A stretch of 13,586 nucleotides of DNA from assembly GCA_030597505.1 (NCBI GenBank), contig JAUVRS010000038.1, forward strand, positions 1-13,586, given 5' to 3'. The position numbers were made by a program, and so were the translations under genes. Position 1 is the first letter of the stretch, and every line of letters begins with the position of its first letter. The stretch is from Desulfobacteraceae bacterium. GTDB lineage: Bacteria; Desulfobacterota; DSM-4660; Desulfatiglandales; Desulfatiglandaceae. Below are positions 1 to 6,775 of the stretch, in pieces. The notes below the pieces were generated by a model. It worked only from the letters and a program-made list of their open reading frames with translations, was not told the origin of the DNA and ran no database searches.

Positions 1-134
1 TCTCCCCCGGCGCTGTCAAACCATATCTTGTCCGGGGCGGTTGTATCACCCGTATACGAATACCCGACTATGCCGATGAGGACACAAACGGCCAGGAGGA
101 TTGCGGCAAATATTTTTTCTCCCTTTTTAAACAT
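1..134 (-). CDS. N-terminal fragment of a membrane-anchored protein, probable multihaem cytochrome c (partial)
   Basis: A reading frame starts at the ATG whose first base is 134 and stays open to the window edge, giving 44 residues. It begins MFKKGEKIF, followed by a hydrophobic segment (about residues 9-25, AAILLAVCVLIGIVGYS). That is an uncleaved signal anchor or signal peptide placing the rest outside the cytoplasm. The visible end reads APDKIWFDSAGG. In my recollection of class III/c7-type cytochromes of sulfate reducers, a similar stretch comes before the first haem-binding repeats, but no CXXCH lies in the visible part, so the cytochrome call is an inference. A GAGG stretch sits only 2 nt before the ATG, a short spacing. 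The gene has its own promoter at 301-329 and a leader of about 160 nt, and it follows the terminator of the hydrogenase-like operon. It could be another exported protein. Confidence 0.5.
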   Translation of the reverse strand, partial: MFKKGEKIFAAILLAVCVLIGIVGYSYTGDTTAPDKIWFDSAGG

Positions 135-187
135 GGCCTCAATTTTTCGCGGAGATTCTTGCCCCGCCTTCCATCATAAATGGTTTT

Positions 188-224
188 GAAAAAATAAAAA
201 AAAGCAACACCTATACAGATAGTG
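188..224 (-). promoter_or_regulatory. Possible attenuator hairpin in the cytochrome gene leader
   Basis: On the minus strand, CACTAT and ATAGGTG can pair around a CTGT loop with one bulged G (208-224). After five nucleotides comes a T-rich tract, eight T, one A, then six T (188-202). This has the shape of a weak intrinsic terminator, lying between the predicted promoter (301-329) and the start codon at 134. It is the reverse of what a simple leader needs, so it may attenuate transcription. The stem is AT-rich and I could not compute its energy. Confidence 0.3.
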
Positions 225-300
225 ACCTCGGTTTTCCATATCGACCCGGGGCTTTATCCGAGGGACGCGTGGCTTATCTTTTGTCTTTTGTGCCTCGGGC

Positions 301-329
301 GGTATAGCAGTTAGATTTAAGCGTGTCAA
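301..329 (-). promoter_or_regulatory. Sigma-70-type promoter for the cytochrome gene
   Basis: The minus strand carries a perfect -35 box, TTGACA (324-329), a 17-bp spacer and a -10 box TATACC (301-306, four of six matches). Transcription would start near 294, about 160 nt before the ATG at 134. It lies just downstream of the terminator-like hairpin of the preceding operon, so the cytochrome gene would be its own unit. Confidence 0.5.
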
Positions 330-339
330 GCCATTTTAG

Positions 340-363
340 AAAAAATTTAACCGGTGCCGGGTT
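340..363 (-). terminator. Probable intrinsic terminator of the hydrogenase-like operon
   Basis: On the minus strand, about 40 nt after the stop codon at 402-404, an AACC(C)G / CGGTT stem with one bulged C and a GCAC loop (349-363) is followed by AAA and six T (340-348). The stem is short, but position and T-tract suit a Rho-independent terminator. Confidence 0.45.
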
Positions 364-401
364 TGATATAAGACATTAAAAACACATAGGAATTTCCATT
401 T

Positions 402-1706
402 CTACCCCCTTTGGGCTCCCATTTTTTTCCTTTGATTGTGAAAAAAAATACAATCATCGAGGGTAGCCTTCCCATCAACCACGTCCTCGGCCAATGTCTG
501 GCAATCGGGGGAACCACACACACCGCATTCCTTTCCCGGCAACAACCGCAGCGTTTCCTGAACCTTGTTCAGCCGTTCTATCCGATCCGGGATGGAAAGA
601 GGGGATGGCACATCTATAGAAACAGTCCGATCCCTTTCAGTAAGAAACCATCCATTATTGTAAAGTTTTTTTACATAGTTGTATTTGATCCGTTTTTCCA
701 CCCCAAACATGCGAACGAGTTTTTGAAGGAGGTATTTTGCCTGGTGCTTATCTGCCACCGTAAACGGACCTCCCAGACATCCCTCCGGACAAACCCTGCA
801 TTCAATATAATCCACTTCATGGAGAAGTCCCATTTCAATTTTCTCCAGATAACGGATCACCTCATGAAGCCCGGAGACCGCAAGACAGTTTCTTTTCAAA
901 CCGGCAATTTCCCCACCTGACATACCCCAGCCTATTCCAATGCCGCTGGAGTGATGGAGTACCGTATCGACGTCAATTTCCTGAATATTTTTTTTGAGTA
1001 TTTCGTGGATACTATTGATTCCCACCGCCTTATCTATGCCTGGATATTTTCCCTGCGATGCCGATTCCTTAGCGAAGTCGGCCAATGCGGCACAGGGAGT
1101 AATGTGCAAAATCCCGATTTCCTCGGGAGAGCACCCGTTTTTTTCTGACAACCGTTTTCTTGATTCCCTGGCCACGATCTCCCGGGGCGTCGCCAGGGGC
1201 GGGATGTGTTTTAGGAGGGATGGGAACCGGTAGGAGATGAGCCGGACCACCACCGGGCAAGCCGGCGATATCAGGGGAAAGGGTGCATTCGGTTTCTTGC
1301 GGTTCTCTTTGATATAAAGTTCAAGCGCAAAATTGACCATTTCACTGGTGTAGGACTGATCATGGACATAAGCAAACCCCATCCTCTTGAGTCCCAGCAG
1401 TATGTCATTTGGCAGACAATCCTCTCCGAATTGAGAGTAAATGACAGTGGACGGGCTGATAACGAGATTGGGGCTTGGTGTGAGGTCATCCTTCTTGAGG
1501 GCAATTTCCTTGATTGCACCTTTGGTGCAGGTCCGCGCACACTCCCCGCAATCAATGCAGACACCTTCAATGCTGGCCAACCGACCATCCTTTACGCGAA
1601 TGGCCTTTGTGGGGCAGGCCTTCATGCACAAAACACACCCGTTGCATTGCTTCTCGTCAATCACAACATAACTGGATGGCTTGAAATTCCTGGGTGACTC
1701 AGACAT
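402..1706 (-). CDS. Sensory-type [FeFe]-hydrogenase-like iron-sulfur protein
   Basis: This is a 434-residue protein in the [Fe] hydrogenase large-subunit C-terminal family. Counting from a GTG one codon upstream (1709), the order is two ferredoxin-type CX2CX2CX3C motifs (C22-C32 and C51-C61), the H-cluster domain (about 85-320), and a C-terminal 4Fe-4S domain (C395, C398, C403, C420; C-X2-C-X4-C-X16-C). All four cysteines that would hold the H-cluster cubane are present: C151 in SPACP, C206 in TPC, and C307/C311 in VCPEGC. Catalytic enzymes have TSCCP and MPCxxK. Here the first cysteine, used in proton transfer, is alanine, and the L2 lysine is leucine. Such losses are known from putative sensory (group C/D) hydrogenases, so a sensing role for H2 or redox state is likelier than bulk turnover. 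The ATG at 1706 overlaps the TGA of the RsbW-like gene, so translation is coupled. Whether a full H-cluster is assembled cannot be seen here. Confidence 0.85.
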   Translation of the reverse strand: MSESPRNFKPSSYVVIDEKQCNGCVLCMKACPTKAIRVKDGRLASIEGVCIDCGECARTCTKGAIKEIALKKDDLTPSPNLVISPSTVIYSQFGEDCLPNDILLGLKRMGFAYVHDQSYTSEMVNFALELYIKENRKKPNAPFPLISPACPVVVRLISYRFPSLLKHIPPLATPREIVARESRKRLSEKNGCSPEEIGILHITPCAALADFAKESASQGKYPGIDKAVGINSIHEILKKNIQEIDVDTVLHHSSGIGIGWGMSGGEIAGLKRNCLAVSGLHEVIRYLEKIEMGLLHEVDYIECRVCPEGCLGGPFTVADKHQAKYLLQKLVRMFGVEKRIKYNYVKKLYNNGWFLTERDRTVSIDVPSPLSIPDRIERLNKVQETLRLLPGKECGVCGSPDCQTLAEDVVDGKATLDDCIFFHNQRKKMGAQRG

Positions 1707-2146
1707 CACTCTTTTCTCAGATTGATACCTATTTTGAGATGGGCACCCGCCCCTTTATCAGATAGTATTTCAAGAAAATCAGCGTTTTTTTTGATGTTGG
1801 GAAGCCCCATTCCAGCGCCAAACCCCATCTCTCTGTCTTCCTGGCTTGCAGTAGAGTATCCTTCCTGAAGTGCCAGGTCCACATCCTCGATGCCGGACCC
1901 TTGGTCATTGATATCCAACATGATCTTTTCGGTGTCCAGGGTTAACACCAGTTCCCCGTCCCCGCCATGCATAACCACATTCATCTCTGATTCATAGGCA
2001 CAGATGGACGCGCGTCTTATTTGCTCTGGATCAAAGCCAATGTTCTTGAGTATTTTCTGGACCTCAATGGCGGCTTCTCCTGCGCGAATAAAGTCCCGGG
2101 CCTTTATTTCAAAACTTCTCTTGAGAAGTGACATGTCAAAAAGCAC
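1706..2146 (-). CDS. RsbW/RsbT-like anti-sigma or switch ATPase (HATPase fold)
   Basis: This is a 146-residue single-domain GHKL ATPase (COG2172-like, anti-sigma regulatory factor). The N-box is in the segment CAYESEMNVVMHG (about residues 48-60), the G1 box is DINDQGSGI, and a glycine-rich lid and G2 segment GFGAGMGLPNIKK follow. These are the ATP-binding parts of RsbW, RsbT and SpoIIAB. Such proteins bind a sigma factor or phosphorylate a STAS-domain partner, but no STAS protein or sigma factor lies in this window, so the target is unknown. The start taken is GTG at 2146; an ATG at 2134 is a shorter alternative. GGAGG lies 14 nt upstream of the GTG and a GGGA nearer. The gene is the middle one of three, 82 nt after the DRTGG gene, and overlaps the hydrogenase-like gene. 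Confidence 0.85.
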   Translation of the reverse strand: MLFDMSLLKRSFEIKARDFIRAGEAAIEVQKILKNIGFDPEQIRRASICAYESEMNVVMHGGDGELVLTLDTEKIMLDINDQGSGIEDVDLALQEGYSTASQEDREMGFGAGMGLPNIKKNADFLEILSDKGAGAHLKIGINLRKE

Positions 2147-2160
2147 TCATTTCCCAGCAT

Positions 2161-2173
2161 CCTCCGTCCGGAG
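2161..2173 (-). promoter_or_regulatory. Small inverted repeat covering the GGAGG before the RsbW-like gene
   Basis: On the minus strand CTCCG-GA-CGGAG is followed by G, so the GGAGG stretch (2161-2165) upstream of the GTG at 2146 could be folded into a short stem. The true loop would be four bases, leaving a 4-bp stem. It may tune translation in the 82-nt gap after the DRTGG gene, or be chance. Confidence 0.2.
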
Positions 2174-2228
2174 TTCTGCATCACTCGCACAGATAAAAAC
2201 CCTGACGGAAAAAACCACAGCATCCGGC

Positions 2229-2591
2229 CTATGGACGAGGGGCCTTTGTCTCGACGCCCCGCAGCCCTTTGTCAAACAGCCTGCCGCACGCGGAAAACAT
2301 TGTAAAGGAAGTTGACAGGAGCGGCAACCCGTGTTCTTGGGCCTGGGCGATCATCTCAGGGGTGGGATGTTTTTCCCTTACAAAGACCACCGCAGCAACC
2401 CCTGCGACCACGGAGGTGCGGACAACCTGAACATTACAAAGCCCGGTCAGCAAAAGGGCGCCATTTGTTGGCCCGGTAAGAAGATCACTCATCAGATCAC
2501 TGGCCGTGCCCGCCCTAAGGTACATATTGAGACAGTCATCGGCGGTTATTAATTCGGCGCGCAAGGCATCCTTAATCTCGGATAGTTTCAT
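2229..2591 (-). CDS. DRTGG-domain protein
   Basis: This 120-residue protein matches the stand-alone DRTGG domain family. It has an opening KLSEIKDAL helix, the segment ASDLMSDLL (about residues 30-38), a hydrophobic strand ALLLTGLCNVQVVRTS, then VVFVREKHPTPEMI and a C-terminal LLSTSFTMFSACGRLF segment. DRTGG domains also occur in phosphotransacetylases and with CBS domains and may bind nucleotides, but no reaction is established. Stand-alone copies are, to my knowledge, often found beside RsbW-like ATPases and hydrogenase-like iron-sulfur proteins in anaerobes, which is the arrangement here. The ATG at 2591 has AAGAAGGAA directly upstream as ribosome binding site. It is the first gene of the minus-strand operon, and its promoter must lie in 2592-2911. 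Confidence 0.85.
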   Translation of the reverse strand: MKLSEIKDALRAELITADDCLNMYLRAGTASDLMSDLLTGPTNGALLLTGLCNVQVVRTSVVAGVAAVVFVREKHPTPEMIAQAQEHGLPLLSTSFTMFSACGRLFDKGLRGVETKAPRP

Positions 2592-2911
2592 TTCCTTCTT
2601 TCTTTATATTGCAAATTCATTCCCTGGGAATATGGGTCTTTGTTATCCGTCATGAACTCCCATGATGCCACGGTATCAGACCTCTCAAAGAGGCCTTTAT
2701 CCTGACGGCTACAGACCGAAACCCTCATGGATTTTGAGCATAGGGGAACCACTCACCCGTGTCAAGGGTCTAGCCTCAGGATTGGGTTCGGATAGTTTTT
2801 TGTTGAATTCTTTTCTCCACTTATAAATAATAAATACATCTATGGCTGGACAAACTATATTCTGTCAAAAATGAAACGGCCGGTGAATGGCTGTCCTCTT
2901 TACCAACGCAT
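2592..2911. other. Divergent intergenic region between the two signalling operons
   Basis: This 320-bp stretch holds no convincing gene. It must contain the promoters for the minus-strand DRTGG operon and the plus-strand kinase operon. Visible palindromes are TCATG-aactcc-CATGA (2650-2665) and CCTCT-caa-AGAGG (2681-2693), either of which could be an operator. On the minus strand, AGGGAATGAATTTGCA (2610-2625) has the GG and GC of a sigma-54 site at the right spacing, but the -24 half is poor and the implied leader is only about 8 nt. Confidence 0.5.
2800..2827 (+). promoter_or_regulatory. Candidate sigma-70 promoter for the kinase operon
   Basis: TTGTTG (2800-2805), a 16-bp spacer and TATAAA (2822-2827) lie in an AT-rich stretch about 85 bp before the first gene. 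The -10 box is good and the -35 box weak. TTGAAT (2803-2808) with a different -10 is an alternative reading. Confidence 0.3.
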
Positions 2912-3178
2912 ATGATAATTACAACCGGAGACGGTCAATCGTTTGATACGGAAAAAGACCTTGAACCCGCTGAACGCCATGTTCTTCAAAAACTGTTCTT
3001 GTGGGAGTCCATGGCCGCCAGTCTTGGGGAATTCAAGGAAAAAACGGATACTGCCTTGCGAAGGGGATGGAACCGCTCGGGCCCAATAGACGGGAGCAGT
3101 GCTCTGAGGAGCATTGTTCGGGACCTGGAGACAAGGGTATCTAAACGCCTTGAGACGATGGATAAAGAACAGTCTTAA
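2912..3178 (+). CDS. Small conserved-looking hypothetical protein (88 aa)
   Basis: I do not recognise a named family. The 88-residue product starts with a short beta-like stretch, MIITTGDGQSFDTEKDL, followed by charged, probably helical segments (about residues 19-55 and 63-86), and ends in EQS. It is soluble, with no cysteine and no membrane segment. It is the first gene of the signalling operon, 21 bp before kinase 1, so it may be an accessory or adaptor of the kinases. There is no clear ribosome binding site before the ATG at 2912. A 14-codon frame from ATG 2871 (MKRPVNGCPLYQRI) ends in a TGA that overlaps this ATG (ATGA), so translation may be coupled to a leader peptide. Codon use looks like the neighbours. 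Confidence 0.65.
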   Translation: MIITTGDGQSFDTEKDLEPAERHVLQKLFLWESMAASLGEFKEKTDTALRRGWNRSGPIDGSSALRSIVRDLETRVSKRLETMDKEQS

Positions 3179-3199
3179 ACCAAAACAGGGAAAGTACCG

Positions 3200-5182
3200 T
3201 TGAAAAACACATCTCTTAAACCAAAACCTAAAGACTCAAACGGTTATATTCAGCTCATTAGGAAAAACCGGGTCGAAAAACCCTTAAATATTGCCATTGT
3301 CGGTGGAACAAATGACTCCCGTAACCTGGTCAGGATCCTGGATAAAGACTGTCTCAAAAGACTCGAAATGAATATACTCGGGGTGTTTGATGCAAACCCT
3401 GATGCGCCCGGGTTTCGCCTTGCAAAAGAATTGAATTTCTTTGCTACAACCCGCCTTAGCGAACTCCTGTCTCTCAAGGGACTCGATCTGGTTATTGACC
3501 TTACCGGACTTGACAAGATGAGAGAGGAAATATTTAGGCTAAAACCACCGGGGGTCTCCGTGATAAATCATGTGGCGGCGAGACTGATCTGGAACCTCAT
3601 CCAGCAAGAGTCTGATAAGCGGGCGCTTGAAAGGGGACGTCAGGCGTTTGAGGAGCGGACAAAAAAAGAGAACCAGGAGATACTGGATTCCCTCCCCTAT
3701 CGGGTTATGGTGATCAACATGGACATGATCATCGAAACGGTCAATCAGACATTTCTTCGGGAATTTCAGATGAGCCGGGACGAAGCGGTCGGGAACAAGT
3801 GCTACAAGATAAGGTATGGATTAGACCGCCCCTGCAAAGAGGTCAGGAATATCTGTTTTCTGGAAGACCGACTTGAGGAAATCAGGGAAAAGGGTCTTTT
3901 CAGCACCATCTGGGAATATCCAGATGTTGATGGAAAGAGCCGCTTTGATGTGATTACCCTGTCTCCCATATTTGGTGAGGGAGGTGAGGTCACACAGCTA
4001 CTAGAGGCCTCACGGGATGTGACCGATCGGATTTTGCTTGAGAGAGAGGTCGAAAAATCAAACACCTTTTTTGAGAATATGATCCAGAGCACGGTTGACG
4101 GAATCGTTGTGGTGGATATCAAAGGGAATGTCCTCATATTCAACAAGGGGATGGAAAAACTAACAGGTTATGCCGCAAATGAGATCGTAGACTGGGGGCA
4201 CCTGAGCAGCTTCTACGACATTGATGTGGCCAAAGAAAATATGAAGAAGATGCGAAGCGATCAACACGGGCCCATCGAAAAACTGAATCCCACCAGCATG
4301 ACGATTACCTGTAAAAATGGTGAGCAAATTCCCGTCACGCTCACTGCTTCTATCATGACCATCGGGGGAGAAGAAGTCGGCAGCGTTGGCGTCTTCCGGG
4401 ACATGAGAGAAATCCTGCAAATGCGTAAAGACCTTGAAGAAGCTCATTTCCAACTGGTCCAATCGGATAAGATTGCCTCGGTAGGGAGAATGGCAGCCGG
4501 TGTGGCCCACGAGATAAACAACCCCCTGTCAGGGATCATGATGTACGCTGAAATGCTAAAAGAGTCCCTGGGAGAGGACTCTCAGAAGATGAACGATGTT
4601 CAGGTAATCATCGAACAGACTCTCCGATGCAAGAAAATTGTATCGGAACTTCTTGAATTCAGCCGACAATCGGTCGGAAAAAAATCCAGATTCAGTCTGG
4701 GGTGGCTGATTCAGAAATGTCTGAATCTACTGGTAAACCAGGCCCTTTTTCAGGACATTGATGTAGACACGACAATCGAACCTGACATGCCGGATGCCAT
4801 GGGGGATGTGGGCCAATTCCAACAGGTGTTTACCAATCTGTTTATCAACGCGGTCCATGCCATGGGAGGAAAGGGCAAACTGAATATCGTTGCCACCTAT
4901 GACGCTAAAGCACAGCGTTTTCTTGTCAAAGTAGCCGATACCGGACCGGGTATACCGGAGAGGTTGCGTGACAAGGTTTTTGATATTTTTTTCACCACAA
5001 AACCGGTTGGACAAGGGACCGGCCTTGGTTTGGCGATCTCTCAAAATATCATCAATCTTCATGGCGGAAGTCTGAGATTTGAGTGTCCGCCCCAAGGTGG
5101 GACAGCCTTTTTTATTGAGCTTCCTTATGAATTTCATAAAGCTTCTGCAGAAGAATCTGTTTTCGTGGGACTGGAGCTATGA
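3200..5182 (+). CDS. Cytosolic histidine kinase 1: Rossmann-like domain, two PAS domains, HisKA, HATPase
   Basis: A sensor kinase of 660 residues that would autophosphorylate H437 and pass the phosphate to a response regulator. Residues 29-135 form a Rossmann-like alpha/beta domain starting IAIVGGTNDS. PAS1 (about 158-278) carries C201, C212 and C219 in a C-X10-C-X6-C pattern. PAS2 spans about 288-402. The H-box is HEINNPLSG (H437), the N-box N546/N550, G1 DTGPGIP (D580), the F-box FDIFFTTK (594-601) and G2 GQGTGLGL (604-611), so the catalytic core is complete. There is no membrane segment, so it senses a cytosolic signal. The start is a TTG at 3200 with AGGG about 9 nt upstream; no better start precedes the Rossmann domain. 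It overlaps the next gene. The Rossmann domain lacks a full GXGXXG, so NAD(P) binding is possible but unproven. Confidence 0.88.
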   Translation: MKNTSLKPKPKDSNGYIQLIRKNRVEKPLNIAIVGGTNDSRNLVRILDKDCLKRLEMNILGVFDANPDAPGFRLAKELNFFATTRLSELLSLKGLDLVIDLTGLDKMREEIFRLKPPGVSVINHVAARLIWNLIQQESDKRALERGRQAFEERTKKENQEILDSLPYRVMVINMDMIIETVNQTFLREFQMSRDEAVGNKCYKIRYGLDRPCKEVRNICFLEDRLEEIREKGLFSTIWEYPDVDGKSRFDVITLSPIFGEGGEVTQLLEASRDVTDRILLEREVEKSNTFFENMIQSTVDGIVVVDIKGNVLIFNKGMEKLTGYAANEIVDWGHLSSFYDIDVAKENMKKMRSDQHGPIEKLNPTSMTITCKNGEQIPVTLTASIMTIGGEEVGSVGVFRDMREILQMRKDLEEAHFQLVQSDKIASVGRMAAGVAHEINNPLSGIMMYAEMLKESLGEDSQKMNDVQVIIEQTLRCKKIVSELLEFSRQSVGKKSRFSLGWLIQKCLNLLVNQALFQDIDVDTTIEPDMPDAMGDVGQFQQVFTNLFINAVHAMGGKGKLNIVATYDAKAQRFLVKVADTGPGIPERLRDKVFDIFFTTKPVGQGTGLGLAISQNIINLHGGSLRFECPPQGGTAFFIELPYEFHKASAEESVFVGLEL

Positions 5183-6666
5183 TGGATGAAATGATCAACA
5201 TCCTTGTTGTGGATGATGAAAAGGTAGTACGGGATGGATGCCAACGGGTGTTGACGGGCAAGGGATATTCTGTTTTGACGGCCGAAAACGGCCGGGAAGG
5301 CATAGATCTTTTGGCAAGGGAGGCGGTGGATATTATTCTCCTCGATCTGAAAATGCCTGTCATGAGCGGGGAAGAAGTCCTTGAAAAAACGAGTGAACGC
5401 TATCCGGACATACCCGTCATCATTATAACTGGACACGGAACCATTGATACGGCAGTGGAATGTATGAAAAAAGGCGCCTATGATTTTATTACAAAGCCCT
5501 TTCAGATTGATGAGTTTCTCCTGACAATCAACAGGGCGGCTGACAACAGAAGGCTGACCAAAAAGGCCAGACAATTTCAGGAAGAGAACGTCCGAAACCT
5601 CTATGATCTGAATCTGGAAAAAAGCAGAATCAGGACCATTGTCAACTGCATGGCCAATGGGGTGATGGTAACCAATCGAAACCTGGAGGTGGTCCTGCAT
5701 AACCCGGCTCTCATGCGGCTTTTGGAGATATCAAGGGAGATAGAAGGCCCCACACCTGTAACCCAGATCGTTAATTCCGAGTCTCTTGCAACCACACTCA
5801 AACAGATTCAATCGGGTGAGACATCTACGGGAGAGTTCATATCCCAGGAGATAAAGGCAGGCAAAAACACGTTGAGGGCTATCTCGGTGCCTGCCCTGGG
5901 ACCGGATGACGTGGTGGTTGGGACTGTGACGGTCCTCGAAAATATCACCCCCTTCAAACAGCTCGATGAGATGAAATCGGACTTTGTCAACATGGTGGCC
6001 CATGAACTTCGCAGCCCCCTGGTTTCCATCAGACAACAAAACAGCGTCCTGTTGGAGGGGCTAGCAGGACCGCTCCTGGAGAAACAAAAGGAGTTTCTGG
6101 GAATGGGTTTGACAAAAATTGACCAACTCCTGGAGCTCATAAATGACCTTTTGGATATAGCAAGGATCGAGGCGGGAATGCATGTCCAACATCAAATTTC
6201 CACAGATATTGGGAAGATTATAGAGGATACCCTTGCGCTGATGGAATCCAGGGCCCAAGAAAAAGGCATAAGCCTGACATACACCTGCAATGGCCTAAAA
6301 CCGATCTATGCCGACCCCAAGAGCATTGAGGAAATTTTTGACAACCTCATGACCAATGCCATTAACTATTCTCCCGGAGGCGGCCAAGTGAGTGTCTCTG
6401 CCAATGGCCTGGGGGAATATATGGAAATAAGGATAGCGGACACCGGGGTGGGGATCGATCCAGAGGAGCTTCCAAAAATCTTCGACAAATTTTACCGGGT
6501 AAAACACCCCGAAACCCGTGAGGTCATGGGGACCGGGCTTGGGCTTGCTATAGTAAAAGGCGTGATTGAAGCCCATCAGGGAACCATTGATGTGGAGAGC
6601 ACCCTCGGCAAGGGGACTGTCTTCAGAATCCTTCTTCCGGTCATTTTGTCCGACAAAAATGCATAA
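5182..6666 (+). CDS. Response regulator-histidine kinase: REC, PAS, HisKA, HATPase
   Basis: This protein has about 494 residues with the receiver first. Counting from an ATG one codon earlier (5179), the receiver (7-120) has acidic D12/D13, phospho-acceptor D56 in LLDLKMP, T84 and K106. A short PAS domain (about 147-255) without cysteines follows, then HisKA with H275 in HELRSPL, and an HATPase with N389/N393, G1 DTGVGID (D421) and G2 GTGLGL (451-456). All catalytic residues are present. The layout suggests its kinase activity is set by phosphorylation from another kinase, plausibly kinase 1, whose stop codon it overlaps (ATGATGG). GGAG at 5173-5176 lies 5 nt before ATG 5182 and 2 nt before ATG 5179, so 5182 is preferred. 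No membrane segment is present. A 109-bp gap without an obvious promoter or terminator leads to kinase 3. Confidence 0.87.
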   Translation: MDEMINILVVDDEKVVRDGCQRVLTGKGYSVLTAENGREGIDLLAREAVDIILLDLKMPVMSGEEVLEKTSERYPDIPVIIITGHGTIDTAVECMKKGAYDFITKPFQIDEFLLTINRAADNRRLTKKARQFQEENVRNLYDLNLEKSRIRTIVNCMANGVMVTNRNLEVVLHNPALMRLLEISREIEGPTPVTQIVNSESLATTLKQIQSGETSTGEFISQEIKAGKNTLRAISVPALGPDDVVVGTVTVLENITPFKQLDEMKSDFVNMVAHELRSPLVSIRQQNSVLLEGLAGPLLEKQKEFLGMGLTKIDQLLELINDLLDIARIEAGMHVQHQISTDIGKIIEDTLALMESRAQEKGISLTYTCNGLKPIYADPKSIEEIFDNLMTNAINYSPGGGQVSVSANGLGEYMEIRIADTGVGIDPEELPKIFDKFYRVKHPETREVMGTGLGLAIVKGVIEAHQGTIDVESTLGKGTVFRILLPVILSDKNA

Positions 6667-6775
6667 CGGCCTTGGATAACGCCCCGTGTTTGTTTCACCC
6701 GGTTACCCCAAAGAGAGTGCTGTGGCTTTGATTGATCATTAAAGGGACGTCTTTCAGACCCCTTGAGGGCTGAGC

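Noticed and set aside
205..295. c-di-GMP (GEMM-I) riboswitch in the cytochrome leader
   Set aside because: Some AAAGCC and GGGTC-like pieces recall the class, but the GGCAAACC segment and the first hairpin are absent.
2610..2625. Sigma-54-like site before the DRTGG gene
   Set aside because: GG and TTGC spacing is right, but the -24 half matches poorly and the leader would be only about 8 nt. Kept only as a remark under the intergenic region.
5134..5700. Open frame of 188 codons on the minus strand
   Set aside because: It is antisense to the receiver of the REC-PAS-kinase protein, whose phospho-acceptor and catalytic residues are all in place on the plus strand.
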